Shown here: positions 1-12,227 of the stretch, piece by piece
Layout: each line of letters begins with the position of its first letter
Position numbering within the stretch: position 1 is the first letter of the stretch
From: Phialocephala subalpina
Lineage: Eukaryota > Ascomycota > Leotiomycetes > Helotiales > Mollisiaceae
DNA length: 64,000 bases
Direction: 5' to 3'
NCBI GenBank assembly: GCA_900073065.1
Contig: FJOG01000087.1
Location: forward strand, 1-64,000
The notes under the pieces: model-generated
Told to the model about the DNA's origin: nothing
The model's input: only the letters and a program-made list of their open reading frames with translations
Databases searched by the model: none
Position numbers and translations under genes: made by a program

Positions 1-2342
1 TATTCTATATATAATTATATATAAAAGAATAAAATATATTATATAATATTTATAATTCGTTTAAAGGAAAATAAGAATCTTTTATAATTATATCTAATAT
101 TTAAATTTTAAATTTTTTTTAATTATATTATAATTATATTTCAAATATAAAATACTTGTATTATATAATTATTAATTAAATATAATTCTTTAATGGATAT
201 GTAAATATTATATATATATATATAATTTTAAATACTTTAAAAAATTTGCAAAAAATAACGTATTGAATTTAAATTATATTTATCAAATAATAATCGATTT
301 ATTAGATAACTCTTAATGTTTTTTACATTATAATTTATTACATGTATAAAATAAATATTGAAAATAATTTTATATAATTATAAATCATAAAAAGCCAATT
401 TCTTTAATATATTTATATTAAATTACGTGATTATATCAAATTTTAATCGGATTTATAATATTAATATTAAAAGATAATTATTTTATTTTATTATATTACC
501 AAAAAATATGGTTCCAACTAATAGGCCAATTTGGTTACTTTCGCGAGGGCTTAATAACTAGGAGCCAGTGAGAAAAAAATGCGGATTTAAATCTATATAC
601 CCTTAGTTGAAATAGCCGGGGCTTAACTCGCCGAATTTCTCGCTTTGATTACTCTTAATTTTAAGAAATTTAATAAGAACGTTATGAAAAATCGGTTTAA
701 TCTAAAAGACGAACCGAGAATTAAAACCGCATGAAAAATTAAGGGCCGAATTTTAAGCGGGCCTAATTAAGAATAATTTGTTTTTAAAGAACAAAATACA
801 AATGATATTAATATTAATTATCTAATATTAAATAATATTAAATATCCGTCTAATCCATTCGATTCTTTGAGATTTAAAATATAATCTTTTATCAAATAAC
901 TTTGGCATTAAATAGGTTTTAATACGATTCTTATAATTTTGAAATAAATATTTAATAATAACAATATATAAAATTATCTAATTTTACAAATTCGAAGATT
1001 AAATCTAATATTATTTTATATTTACAATCTGCTAATATTATTCTATAAATACACTTTATAAAAGTCTTTTATTAAACCTTTAAATAAGAAGTTATTAATA
1101 ATTATATTAATGTTTATTATTATAATATTTAAATTTGTATAATTATATAATTGTGTGAATTATAATTATTTTTGCTTTATATTTAGAATCAATTTAATCA
1201 AATTTAAAAGGAGATATTATAAAGTTTTATTATAAAATACTTAAATAAATATATTTGAAATGTAAAATAAGCTCTTAAAATTATAAATCTGAAATAATCT
1301 TACCTTTTTTTATACTAAAATTTATTTTATTTTCAAGGTTTTAAACTTATAAAATAAAATAAACTAATCCGATTTTTTATATTATATAATTACTAATAAT
1401 ATTACTAGGGTTTTTAATTTTAAAAAATAATAACTTATTATTAGTTTAATTTAGGGCTAGTAACTTAAATCTTATTTTTGGTTTTAAAACTAGTATAATT
1501 TAATGGATTACACCGAATTTTGATTGGTTAATTATTTAAATTTATAAAAAAGAACACGTGAATATATACTTAATGAATTTGGTTAACGCGTGTATAATTT
1601 TAAATAAGCAAAACTTGAGTACCAAAAAGCCAAGTGGCGTAGTAATAGTTTTCACAATTTGCAAAAGCTATGCCAGAGCTATTACTGATACTTTCTTTAG
1701 TCTAAAAAATGGCTTAGCTCTCGATTCGAATCGACGATTGCACTGGTCTTGCTACTTATACTGCACAGTGCACGTTAGGCGAGCGGGTACTCCGCGCCTA
1801 TGCTATAAATCGAATCCTAGCCCCTTAATGATGCCCGCTGATATAGCTCTAGCGCGCGTCTCCACTCTTCCCTATTGTGAATAGGACCGATACTCAAGAG
1901 AGTTAGTTAAGGGTTGCCCTTCGGGACTTGGGTTATGCTTGCGAGTATAGTTTGGTTCTCTATACTCCAGGCGCTAATTATAGTAGTCCTTAGATAGAAA
2001 ACCGCGGGCAAACTAGTTTGGTTGCGGTAGTGCGATGGAGTAAGGAAAAATAAAAAGATTTTAAATCTTTTTCTTTTCTTTTTTTAATTTAATATATTAT
2101 ATATAATAATAAATAATTATATTATAAAGAGTTTATTTAATATATATATTTTAATTATCTTTATTATTTAGTTAATATTAAAAAGATTTATAATATATAA
2201 AGTAATTATTTTAAATTTAACTCTCGAAATATTATTAACTTCAAATAAATATCAAGTTAATAACTTTTGTAAGCTTTTATCTAATGTAAGTCATTTAATT
2301 ATATCGCTTATTTAGTTTATATTAAAAGTAAGCGTGATATAT
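1..2342. other. AT-rich RIP-type block, no gene
   Basis: Almost pure A/T with short homopolymer and TA runs, apart from less AT-rich patches near 510-790 and 1555-2045. No reading frame with amino-acid conservation was found on either strand. A 108-codon open frame at 1558-1884 lacks recognisable motifs and lies in the 1555-2045 patch, so I do not call it a gene. Composition fits a RIP-degraded repeat or dispersed heterochromatin. Confidence 0.7.
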
Positions 2343-2580
2343 GTTAGAACGTCCAGGGGTCATTATCAAACACTAAGATTTTAATCTGGTATCAATGAAT
2401 ATATTCTCTTTATCCTCCCCCCTTTCCAGAAAAGGCACCTAGCTACCTATATAACCTAAGGAAATGATACTGAGACAATGGTTATCAAAGGGATAGAGGT
2501 CAGAGCTCCACCCCTAGATCCGCCCCTCTACCCCATCGCTAAGCGATCACCTGATTATACCGATAATATACAAAGTAACC
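2343..2580. repeat. Possible solo LTR / retroelement remnant
   Basis: A GC-normal island inside AT-rich DNA. It begins TGTTAGAACG, as many copia-type LTRs do (TG start), contains TATA-like text, and later has a short stretch resembling a tRNA-iMet primer-binding site (TGGTTATCAAAGG near 2478). No second LTR or gag/pol frame is visible nearby, so this is a weak call. It could equally be an unrelated repeat. Confidence 0.25.
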
Positions 2581-3456
2581 TTCTTAAATTTAACCTTTAA
2601 AATATTAAATACTCGAAGTTACAAATATTATTCATAAGATAATAAATAATAAGGCAACAAATTTATTAAACGTTTATTTAATGCAAGTTCTTATATATAA
2701 TTAATTTTATAGTCTAAATTAGAAGTTATTATAGTATATATATTTAATAGAATTAATTTGCAATATATAAAAATTTAAAAATTTATATTAATTAAATAAT
2801 ATATATAATAATCTAAGTGTTTAATAAAGATTTTAATTTAATATTAATACAAAGTAAAAAAGCATAGAATTTTAATTCAAATTCGAGTAAACTCTCGGTC
2901 GCGGATCGAGAGCATTCCCTAGCCTTTTCACGTAATACAGTCGCTAGCTCTCTCGATTAGAGTATATTTTACGCGAGGAGCTCGAGGCTTTAACTTTACT
3001 TCCCCTCACCGTCTTAAATTTCGAGAATATATTAAGCAAATAAATAAGAAGCTATCTAAATCTATAGCTAATTTATAGTATAATTATAATATTTATTTCT
3101 CTTTCTCTCAAAAAAAGAAGAAAAGCATTATTTACTTGTATTTAAGTAGAGTTTAAGGTTTAAACTCTAATTTATATTTTATATTTTATATAATATTTAT
3201 TTTATACTTTTTAAACCTCGGCGTATATTACTTTTTTTTCTCCCTCCTTTCCATTAATAACCCGGAAGAGTTGTAGCTCATCGTCTATCGCCGCTTCGAG
3301 CTTTAGTTTGGTACCCAGTAGCAGCGAGAGCTACGGATAAGGAGGTAGGGGGTTAGCGTAAGAGTTCGAGTGAGTAGGGTATAGTTAAAAGAGAGCAAAG
3401 GAGGGGGGGTTCTTTCGAGGGAAGGAGTAAGCGAGGTAAAAGAATAAAGAGAGTGA
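2581..3456. other. AT-rich and RIP-affected spacer, no gene
   Basis: AT-rich to about 3235, then a GC-rich but stop-riddled stretch leading into the decayed frame that follows. A 63-codon minus-strand open frame at 3385-3576 overlaps that frame antisense and is taken as a shadow. Nothing else could be supported. Confidence 0.5.
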
Positions 3457-3960
3457 GCTTACTTTTTTTACCGTATTGCCGGGGCTAATCCGCGCGCCGC
3501 GGTAATAGAGGAAAAGCCGGCCTAAGCTAACCTCGACTTGAGGAGCGATGTAGTGCAAAACCGCGCTTACAGTCAAAGACTTGCGGATAGTGAACTAGAG
3601 TACGCGCGATTGCGTGTAGAGCGTGCAATCTTGGGGAGAGACTAGGCTGTACTGGTACGGGTTCATTGGCATCTAAGTATGCGTGAGGTACTCGACCCTA
3701 AGGAGGACGCGGTCGCCTCGAGAAGGAGGAGCATACGCCGGTTTGGGGACGCGTTTGCTAAACTACTCGCAGTAGCGCTAAGGCCGCCGCCGCTTAATTG
3801 GGGGGAGTTGCGTAGCTACGCCGACGCCAGCTGCGGGCTCAGGGGTCGTTAGGTCGATGATAATAAGCGCCGCGGCGACTATATCCATTGGAGGCAGTTT
3901 ACAAGGGAAACGTTTGGAGGTGAATATAAGACAAGCTACTTTAACGCGTTATTAAAGTGA
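3457..3960 (+). pseudogene. RIP-decayed coding frame, unknown product
   Basis: One frame stays readable for 168 codons to a terminal TGA. Its two internal stops (a TAA and a TAG early on) and a further TAG near 3850 sit where Gln is expected. The readable part is Arg/Leu-rich and ends in an orderly C-terminus (FGGEYKTSYFNALLK). CpG is retained while CpA and TpG are scarce, the usual RIP footprint. I do not recognise the family. A start codon cannot be assigned, and the 5' end may lie further upstream beyond extra stops. Confidence 0.4.
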
Positions 3961-4625
3961 AAGGAAGAAGGGAGGAAGAGGGGGAGGTGGGGTAGATTTA
4001 AGGTTGTAACGCGGCCGTAGACTTGCTTTCTTTTTTGGTAGTTGCTGTGTAACCCACGAAACCGCTTAACGCGATGCTATATCGAGCCAGCTTAGTTTGG
4101 CTACTACGTACTTAAGATCACGTGGCCTTATTCGGTGAGTATATCTTCACTTTCTATCCCTTTGGCTGCTATAGGGTTTGATAAAGTTAAGGTTAACGAG
4201 TACTAAAGCTTTTAGCCTACGGGCGTGAATTGTAAGCGTTAACCGCGGATTGTAGCCTATAGACTTAACGCGTAGACTTATAGACCTGGGCCCGTAGACG
4301 TGAACTATAAACTCAACTCGGTCTACGGACGCGACTTGTAGACGCGATTTGACTTACCAAGTTCCAACTAATTGCAAGCGTAGACTATAGATAGAATCTG
4401 CAAATAGAATCTGTAAAATTGAATTGCAAACTTCGACTGCAAACTCAAATTGCAAACTCGCGCTATTGCAACGTGTAACGTGCTTTTCGAAAAAAGAATC
4501 GCAATATCTCTCTTCCTTTATATAAAAACGTCTTTTAAAAAGAAAGAAAGAAAGAAAATAAGAAAATAAGAAAATAAAAGAAAAAAAAAGGTAAATTTTT
4601 TTTTTTATATATTTAAAAAGTGCAA

Positions 4626-4672
4626 AAGCTTAAAAGCTTTCACTACGCCGTAGTGTAATAGAAGCTTTTAGG
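4626..4672. other. Imperfect hairpin 1
   Basis: Inverted repeat whose outer arms read AAAAGCTT on each side, with an inner ACTACG/CGTAGT palindrome. It is followed about 15 bp later by AAAATGCTTATTTAAATC, a string also found just after hairpin 2. It could be a palindromic element end, a terminator-like structure or chance. The shared trailing string argues for common origin. Confidence 0.4.
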
Positions 4673-5105
4673 CCTGAGTGTATAAAATGCTTATTTAAAT
4701 CTATACGTGCTTAACAGGCGATGCTTAGTTTAGCTACTTTTTTCGAGCCTTGGAAGGGCTAGCCTACCTAAGCTCGGTTAAGGCTAGAGCTCGCAGCGGC
4801 AACTGCGAAAAGCCAACCTTTGAGTCGATAGCTTTTATCTGACTTATTGCGTAGCTCTTAGGATTTAAGGGGGAGAAAGGGGGGAGGTTAAGACCTCGGA
4901 TTAAGCAAGAGCTCTTTAACCGCATGAGTAGCCGTATGAACAGCCGCGTCGCGCGTTACTACTACAGAAGCTCAGCTTTATAGCACGCACGACTTAAGAG
5001 TAATAAGCCTACTTTAGAAGAAAGAAGAAAAAAATTCCAATTAATATTAAAAAAATAAAATACGAAAGGATTAAAGACTAAAAAGAAAATAAAAAAAAGC
5101 GGCCA

Positions 5106-5161
5106 TCGTATATTACCTTTGGTGGCGCTCTCGAGAGGGCGTCACTAAAGGTGACATACGA
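5106..5161. other. Imperfect hairpin 2 (56 bp)
   Basis: A nearly complete palindrome centred on CTCTCGAGAG at about 5133. The arms TCGTAT-ttACCTTT-gGTGgCGC and their partner differ only by transitions, as expected if RIP hit a perfect palindrome. It is followed by AAAATGCCTATTTAAATC, nearly identical to the text after hairpin 1. Confidence 0.5.
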
Positions 5162-5526
5162 CGACCGAGAGCTAAAATGCCTATTTAAATCTATATAGAG
5201 TACTCGGGCACTAACGCTAGCTCTAAGCTGGGGTAGGCTAACTCTATAGCCGAGTTTAATTGGGGATACTCTCTAACTTCTACTCTCTATTCACTTTTTA
5301 AGGGACACGATCCTCTTTGGCTGTGACTTATCAGCTCCTTAATCTAGCACCTCTTTAGCCTCCACCTTCTAATCAACTCTCAACCTCCTACTTACAACCC
5401 TCCGCAATTTGCAACCCCTATAAAACCTATAGAATTTATAGAGCCTCCAAAAACTTGCACAGAAACCTCCATTGCACGCAAAACTTGCACGCAGAACTCT
5501 ACACACAAAAACCTGCGCAGAAACCT

Positions 5527-5870
5527 CCAGAATTTGCAACCTCCATAACTTGCAGCCTCTACAACTTACAACCTCTAAAACTTGTAGCCTCTATAATCTG
5601 CAGCCTCCACAATCAGCAACCTCCATAACCTGCAACCTCAGCAACCTCCATAACCTGCAGAACCTGCAGAGCCTCTAAAAACCTGCGTAGACACCTCTAC
5701 AACTAGTAGCCTCCATAACTTGCAACCTCTACAACCTCTAGAAACCTGCGCAAACACCTCTAGAACTTACAACCTCCACAACTAGTAACCTCCACAGCCT
5801 CTATAACTTCCACAGCCCGCAACCTCCACAGCCAGCAACCTCCACAACCTCTATAACCTGCAGCTTTCTT
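5527..5870 (+). repeat. 16-bp minisatellite (AACCTCCATAACCTGC-like)
   Basis: Many tandem degenerate units of about 16 bp built on AACCTCCATAACCTGC. Unit boundaries are blurred by deletions (for example AACCTCAGC). CpA and TpG are abundant here, so the array has escaped RIP, as short repeats do. A 68-codon open frame through it is a by-product of the repeat. Confidence 0.75.
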
Positions 5871-5907
5871 TTGCGGTCTCGCGTTGTAATCTTCGACCCA
5901 ATTAACG

Positions 5908-6775
5908 TCGACGCCGCTGCTCCTATACACACATACACACGTGATAACGGCCTTGCAAAGCTCGCTCGATTACCTCGACCGCCTCGACTTCGGCCTCGTC
6001 CACAACGACTCGATATAGGAGGTTAACGCGGCGCTGGCGGCGTGCGCACAAGCGCTGTAGCACTAGCACGAGGGGGGCTAAGGCCCGCGGCCTATGTCCG
6101 TCTATCCCTTTGCCGTCGTCTATAACTCGGTGGTTTAACGCGATTAGAAGTGGAACCTCTACCTCGAGAACAACTCGGCCATCGCGGCCCAATACACGCC
6201 GGCCGAGTAGGAGGAGGAGAAGTAGGCTTACGGCATTTTAAGTAACGCGATCAACGGGGCCAATTAGCGCTATTGCGTCTTCTACGTCGTTAGTATGCAG
6301 AACCCGGTCTTCTCGCACGGCTGGCACATGCGGCACTGGAACGGCCAAGACACGCCAGCGCTCCAAGCCAAGTTCTACACAGGGGATATCGAGTGGCACG
6401 AGTTCGTTTTAATCTTAAACTAGCGCGAGGTATGGCCTAAAAGCCTTTGCTACCTCCGTCGCTTACTAATTAAGATCTCTTGGATAAGTCTTTATCTACG
6501 ACTTTTCCTACGTCCTTGCGGCTCTTTTAACGCCGACGAGCCGGCGTAACCTCAAGTCCCTCCCTCTCATCGGCGCGAAGGCATATAAAGTGATCTCGGA
6601 GCTGAAGGGCGCGCGGAAGCTGGCGGTCGCGAGGGTCTTCGTGGGTAAGGGCGGGAACGCGGTAGGGCAGTGCCGGGAGATGAGCTTACAGTGGGTTCGG
6701 TAAGGCGTGGAGCAAATGGTGACGACGGAGAAGTAGGAGCCCGGCGTGCAGTGGGAGCGGGTCAATTTGGCGTGA
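5908..6775 (+). pseudogene. RIP-decayed gene, unknown product
   Basis: From about 5908 to 6430 one frame is readable with roughly ten internal TAG/TAA codons at positions that read naturally as Gln. It includes clear protein-like stretches such as SVYPFAVVYNSVV, WNLYLENNSAIAAQYTP and FSHGWHMRHWNGQDTP. From about 6520 to a terminal TGA at 6773-6775 a second frame continues (SLPLIGAKAYKVISELKGAR, then VFVGKGGNAVGQCREMSLQW), so there is a frameshift or an intron between. I do not recognise the family. The high residual GC and the exclusively Gln/Trp-type stops point to RIP of a once-duplicated gene. Antisense open frames at 5923-6192 and 6508-6765 are shadows. Confidence 0.55.
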
Positions 6776-6917
6776 GAGAAAAAGGGGGTAGAAAAGGGCT
6801 TTAGTCTTCGAGTTTCGACGGTGAATTTTAAACACTTAAAAAAATCAAGCTATTCGCGAGTGATTTACCTCTATATCTCGATCTCGTCTGACTAAACTAA
6901 GCGTGCTCGTGCTAAAT
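6776..6917. other. Short non-coding spacer
   Basis: Spacer between the decayed gene and the repeat series. Nothing recognisable. Confidence 0.4.
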
Positions 6918-7314
6918 CCGGCCTCGGAAAGGGATTTTTTTTGCGACGTCGACCAAAAGAGAGCTTTTAAAAAAAAAAAAAACTAACGCAAAATAAGACA
7001 AAGCAAAACATAGTAAGATAAAAAGGTAAAAATAGGCTTATTTGCGAGTAATATCCCGAGCTTCCCTTATTGTTTTGGACTCACTTAAATGCGCTAATTC
7101 CAGATTCGGCCTCGGAAAGGGATCTTTTTTGCGACGTTAATTAAAAGAGAATTTTTAAAAAACCTAAAGTAAAATTAAGATAAAGCGAAATACAATAAAA
7201 CAAAAAGAGTGAGAATAGGCCTATTTACGAGTGATATCCCGAGCTTTCCTTATTGTTTTGGACTAGCCTAAGTGCGCTAATTCCAAATCCGGCCTCGGAA
7301 AAAGATCTTCTTTA
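6918..7314 (+). repeat. ~185-bp direct repeats (CCGGCCTCGGAAAGG core)
   Basis: The core CCGGCCTCGGAAAGGGAT, followed by a T-run and GCGACGT, recurs at about 6918, 7106 and 7289 (spacing 188 and 183 bp). Each is followed by A-rich DNA and a shared 'ATATCCCGAGCTT..CCTTATTGTTTTGGACT' block. It lies directly behind the 3' side of element copy 1 and may belong to that element. Confidence 0.65.
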
Positions 7315-7390
7315 CTACGTCGGCTTAAAGGCCCCCTCGAAGATCGGGCCCTTAATAAATAGAAGAAGGAAGTAATACTCCTTTCTTGGC

Positions 7391-7695
7391 GACGAGCTTC
7401 GGCGTAAAGGGAGTAACCACCCCTTTCCTTTTTGACGACGAGCTTCGGTGTGAAGGAGACAACTACTCCACTCTTTTTTTAGCGACGAGCTTCGGTATAG
7501 AGAAATAGCCACCTCTTTCCTTCTTACCGACGAGCTTTAGCGTAGAGGGGGTAGCCACTCCTTTCCTTCTTACCGACGAGCTTCGACGTAAAGGGGGTAG
7601 CCACCCCTTTCCTTCTTACCGACGAGCTTCAGCGTGGAAGGGGTAGCCACCCCTTTCCTTTTTACCGACGAACTTCGGCGTAAGAAGGTATATAC
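7391..7695 (+). repeat. 46-bp minisatellite, seven units (GACGAGCTTCGG core)
   Basis: GACGAGCTTCGG starts at 7391, 7437, 7484, 7529, 7575, 7621 and 7667 (spacing 45-47 bp); units share GTAGCCACCCCTTTCCTT. A single copy of the same core sits at 38281, at the matching place behind element copy 2. The motif is therefore part of the element's 3' flank and was amplified only in copy 1. The open frame 7315-7512 (minus) is a repeat by-product. Confidence 0.8.
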
Positions 7696-7805
7696 TCAAG
7701 TTCGATCTGGAAATTCTCTTCTTAAAGCGCTTACTTTTTTCACTCGTTGCCTAACGGTGCAAAAACGCTACCGCTGCTAACCGTAAAGGTCGTACCGCTC
7801 TTATC

Positions 7806-10800
7806 CTATTCACTGCCTCGACTCCTCTCACTATTTAACTTCCGGGCAAAGCTAGCCATGATACTCCTACTAGCGCCAGCAAATCGAAGCGGGCGATGGC
7901 CATCAGTACCACGTGCGTTAGCCCCAGCCCCAGCCCCAGCCCCAGCCCTAGCCCCAGCCCCAGCCTTAGCCCCAGCCCCGAGCTCACCACTACTACTAAC
8001 ACTCGAGCCACCGTCGCTATCAATACTACTACTACTAGCGCACTCTCGACTAAATGCGCCCATCAAATCTTCCAACTCATTTAAACTCTTCTCCCTAATC
8101 CGCTCCAACATTCCCAGCTTTGGCGGCAGCGTCCGCTCCCAGACCGGCAAAAACTTTTTCGGGCCAACGCTCCTCTTCCCCACGACCCAGTACTCCTCGG
8201 TCTCGTCTTAGCCATATATTTTGACGCCTTAGTCCTCATAGGCCGAGATGAGCTGGGACGTACCCCAAGCACGCTAGTCCCGGCTGTTATCGAATGTCTA
8301 CTGCCGCGTATACTAGAGGAGGTCGTGGAGGGTAGTGACGTGGGAGCGGAAAGGAAGCTCTACCTTGGTAGGGTTGGCATAAACGGCCGAGAACCACATC
8401 ATCCGCCTTCTCAGGCCTTGGCTGCGGCTCGTCTTGGTCGTCGCAATGAGCGCGGTGTTAGAGGGGTAAAGGAAGACCCAGTGCGTCAGCCGGACGAGGT
8501 GGAAGAACTCATCTAACCACTTGTCTACTCTCTGATATCCTAAGCGCCGCTCAATCAGCTTAAAGCTCTTCTGGAGGATGGCCCGGTAGGGCTTATTGCC
8601 CCAGCCCCGGCGTTCTTTGCCATCCTCCCATAGAAACAAGAAGTCGAGTAAATCGATTACTCTCTCGAACCGCATCTTGTTCCCCGTCACAAAGTGGGGC
8701 AGACTAGCGGCCCCGTCGATAGAAAACAGCCGCTTCATGCGGTTCTAGCAGAATTGGAAGCCCCCCTTCTGCGTAACGGCGCCGGGTGTTAGTTTAGGAG
8801 AGCGCTTATAGGATTTGAGCATGGCCTTCTAAACGTCCGCGTCGAACTGCTCGAGGCTTAAAGCGTAGAAATACTCGAGCCATTGGCCTAAGAGAGTTGC
8901 GCTGTATTGCACATTGTACCGGCCGTACTAAGACTCGGCCTAATTAAACCGAATGTAGACGCCCCGGAAGTCTTTAACTGCGCGCCACTTGCGCTTATAC
9001 TCTTCGTGCATTAGCATATTCCCGACGAGGATATTCTCCCCGTGCGGTGGCGCTAAACGCCACGTGGCCCAGTCGAACTTGGGTAGAAACTAGCTAAGTC
9101 CACACCGTTTTATCGTATCCCGCATTCTTAGCCCCTCCTTTACAATCTACTTTCGGTTGCGGGTTTGCTCCTAGCGGTCTTTGTATAGTAGCGACTCCCG
9201 CTGGAGTAGGCTGTTGCCGTAGTAGAATCGGAGTGCCTTTAGCGTCGTTACTATGACGATTGTTTGTGGCAGCGAGTACGTTATGGCCGTGTGGGCAAGG
9301 GTGTACTCGAAGAGGAAGCAGTATTTGTTGATTTGGGCAGAGAGGAAGCCGAGCAGGTCTTGAGTAGGGACAATGTAGTAAGGGAGTTGGGGGCTGGCCA
9401 ACATCAGCCTCGGCATCGTATAGGTCCCACTGGCGCCACTACTCGTAGATCTCCTCCATCATCGTTAGGGAGATGCGGTGCTCTTCTCGGACTTTGTACG
9501 ACTTCCCACGGTTGCCAATCAAGTTTGTATAGGTACGCCTCTTACTGTGGAGATAGCCAAACTCGTAGGCGGCCTTGGAGAAGGTGACGCCTCCGCCTTC
9601 TTGTTGCAGCGACCGAATGTAGCCGGGGTCTAAGGCTAAGTTCTCCACCGAGTTATTATTAAAAACGTATACTTTCGACGAATTAAACGGAGTTTTGATC
9701 AGCGCGTAGAACTGAGAGTAGATTAGCCCATTATCGCTGCTCTTTTGCCCGTGTAGAGCGGCGAATATAGTCTGGTTCGCCGTATCTCGCATCGTTGTTT
9801 AGGGATAGACGGTGCGCTTAGGGTTCCCTTTTGCGTGGCTCTTGTCCGCATTGAGAGTTACTCGGCTTTTGAAGTACGCTTCGAGGCAGTATCTTTTCTA
9901 TAGAAATACTTTTATTTCACGGTCCTTCGGAATATTATCGTATAGTAGAGTATTGTCTTCCGAGGTCACTTGCTTTGCAAAATCTACAAATGTGCGGTCT
10001 TTATTGTAGAATTGCGGGTCAATTACTTCGGACTACTTTACTTGCCAGTTATTATACGCTTAAGTCAGATTAGCACTTATGAATTCCAGTTTGGTATTCT
10101 TTGCGTGGGCAAATAAGGTTACTCCTTGGAACCGGCTAAACCCGGGATTCTCGTCGATAGTTTGGAGGATGAGGCTCTAAAGTGAGTCCAAGTACTACGG
10201 CTGTAGGGCGTGTTTAACGAGCTGTTCCCTCGCCGACTCTTTCCGGGCAAGGCTCTCTGCCGAAATGGCAGTCGAGTCCAAGGCAGTAATACCGGCCGAT
10301 GCGGGGTAGTGCTGCATTATGTTGGAAGATTTGACCGTCCGGTTCAATGCTGGGCCAAGGATGGAATCATACTAGAGCTCTTCGTCCTACTTATTTAGGT
10401 AGGTGGAGTGCTCGTGGTCGCTCTTTAGGTAGAGGGCGGGAAAGAAGACGAGGACAGATAACGAGTCCATTCCAATTACAGTGCCAAAGTAGTAGTGCGG
10501 GATTTTGTGGAGAGGGGTGTATTTATGCGCTAGCACCCCACGATCATTGTACACTGGGACCCGCAATCTAAAGTGGATATCGGCCGCTAGGTTGAGGATG
10601 GGATGGGCTTTAAGCATCCAATTGATGCCGCCTTTTGCAAATGCTAAGCTGGTAGGGAAATAACAAGTACTATCAATGTTAAACGCTATATTGGGGCGGC
10701 GGCCTTTCCTGCTAGTTGTGTGGTGCTGTGACAAGCACAGGTTCTTAGGCAGTTTCTCATTCCGTGTCTCGGCGTCTTCAGGAGCAGCAGATGCACTCGT

Positions 10801-12171
10801 GCCTTCGAACGCCGCTTAGCAGTTTAGGCCGTTGTAGTCTCTCGGCTTCATCAACTTGGGGCTGCTTAAGACGTGAGGCAGCGGCGTCCCCCTAGCGTAG
10901 CCTCCACTAAGGAGAGCGGTGATTTGCTGTAGAGATGAGCGGTCAAAATGTACATCCGGTCGTTGGTGGTGCTCGTGATGCAATTGGTTAGCTTTCCGGT
11001 GTTGTTCGTGCGTGCAGCCTTGGAAATTCCGGAGTTGCTTGGCTAGCTTAAAGGCAGTCCGTTCAATTGGCGCTGGGGGAGCCTCTGCACTTGCGGGAGT
11101 TGCTGCATCTGGGGCTATTGCACTTGGGGAAGCTGTCGCCACCGGGGCAAGTGTCGGGGCCGGTGTGGGGATGATGGGAGCTGGGTTTAAGCGAATTATT
11201 AATGGGGCAGGCGAAGAGGGTGATAGCGAAGCATTGTTGGGAGATAGGCGTGTGACTGTGGGTGGGGATGTATTATTGGTGTTTGCAGGTACTTGCTGTA
11301 GTAAAGATTTCACTTAAGACATAAGGGTATTGTTTTGTGACGGGAATGACGTGCTCCGTCTGCTGGTACTCTGCTGGCTCTTGCTTGATTGCAGAGAGGG
11401 TGCCCTCTACGGTGTCTGCGATGGCACTATACTCTCTCTCGATCTTTGGATGCTTGCTGGTCTACTAGAAGTGTTTGACGCGGTAATGCTGCCATCATCC
11501 CACGTTATAATTGGCTCATCTACAGAGGCGCTCTATGGAAAGCAAGAACGTAAAGGCTCCTTATCGCAAATCCCATCTTCTCGACCAACTGTATGTAATC
11601 CATCCATTGCTTGCGATCCCGCGGTGGCTGAACGGTCTACTAATGCTTCCTTGTCTTGTAAAGCTGGCGTCTGCTCAGCGCTTACTTCCTCTGCCACGCC
11701 GGCCCGCAACCCCATCAGAATTTCAGCAGCTGCCGCATCTAATCTACTCAACTACTGAGAAATTTCTACTTCGTATTCGCCCCGCTCAATATTAGCCTCT
11801 TATTCGTCTACTCGAATCTACTTAATCTGCGCAGCGACTTCGGCATCTTCATCGGACGTAGGGCGTTAAATCAGCGGAGGGGAAATCGGTACTAAGTTCT
11901 CTAGAATATCGCTTTCTTCGGTATCGTGGTCTTAAGGGATTTGGATATTCGTTCGAAGTCCGATTACGGGAGGAGTATTTGTGGGGATGTTTAAGTAGAG
12001 CGGAGGCTCGTATACGATAAAGTCTGCTGGGCCAACTAATTAACGCGCCTATTGACGCGATTGATGATACCAACGCAATTTACTCTCTCTCGTAGCCTCT
12101 ATAGCGGCTTCTTTACTAATGTACTTCTTTGGTCTACCGCCGCGATTCTTTGGAGGTTGATTTAGAGCCAT
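7806..12171 (-). pseudogene. Dispersed-element protein, copy 1 (unclassified, transposon-like)
   Basis: A single long minus-strand frame of roughly 1450 codons. It starts at the ATG at 12171-12169, whose first residues contain a GGRPKKY AT-hook-like motif, and ends near 7806. It is broken by Gln/Trp-position stops and by at least one frameshift near 9390, where copy 2 is one base shorter and stays in frame. In order: basic N-terminus; Pro/Ala-rich linker; a His-rich segment (CTHEQHRKANQLHHEHH, near 11000); a conserved core (FNIDSTCYFPTSLAFAKGG near 10680, YTPLHKIPHYYFGTVIGMDSL near 10500); a second conserved block (MKRLFSIDGAASLPHFVTGNK near 8730); and a C-terminal tail with a Gly/Ala hexanucleotide repeat (7919-7980). 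Copy 2 at 38.4-42.9 kb encodes the same protein. I do not recognise the family. One long gene per copy with matching flanks suggests an autonomous transposon; that is inference. Confidence 0.7.
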
Positions 12172-12227
12172 TAGAGTGAGTATAACGACGTAAGTAGCTT
12201 CTTGGGCGCGCTATTCACGTAAAACTA

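Larger units (their letters stand above)
3961..5526. other. Non-coding stretch with two hairpins
   Basis: No convincing reading frame. Several short motifs recur (for example 'tagacg', 'aactgcaaac' around 4200-4470). Two large imperfect palindromes lie here and are listed separately. From about 5300 the strand becomes C/T/A-rich and grades into the 16-bp minisatellite. Confidence 0.4.

Noticed and set aside
1760..1835. tRNA-like text (box-B-like CGAATCC with a weak A box)
   Set aside because: No acceptor-stem pairing could be built and the A box does not fit; not called as a tRNA.
5472..5678. 68-codon open frame
   Set aside because: Runs through the 16-bp minisatellite; the open frame follows from the repeat.
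6508..6765. 85-codon minus-strand frame
   Set aside because: Antisense to the decayed plus-strand gene 5908-6775, whose protein-like text is much better.
7747..8211. Overlapping open frames rich in Pro/Ala or Ser/Pro
   Set aside because: Shadows of the Gly/Ala hexanucleotide repeat in the tail of the element copy 1 protein.
8325..9587. Plus-strand frames of 63-107 codons
   Set aside because: Antisense to element copy 1, no domain, not matched in copy 2.
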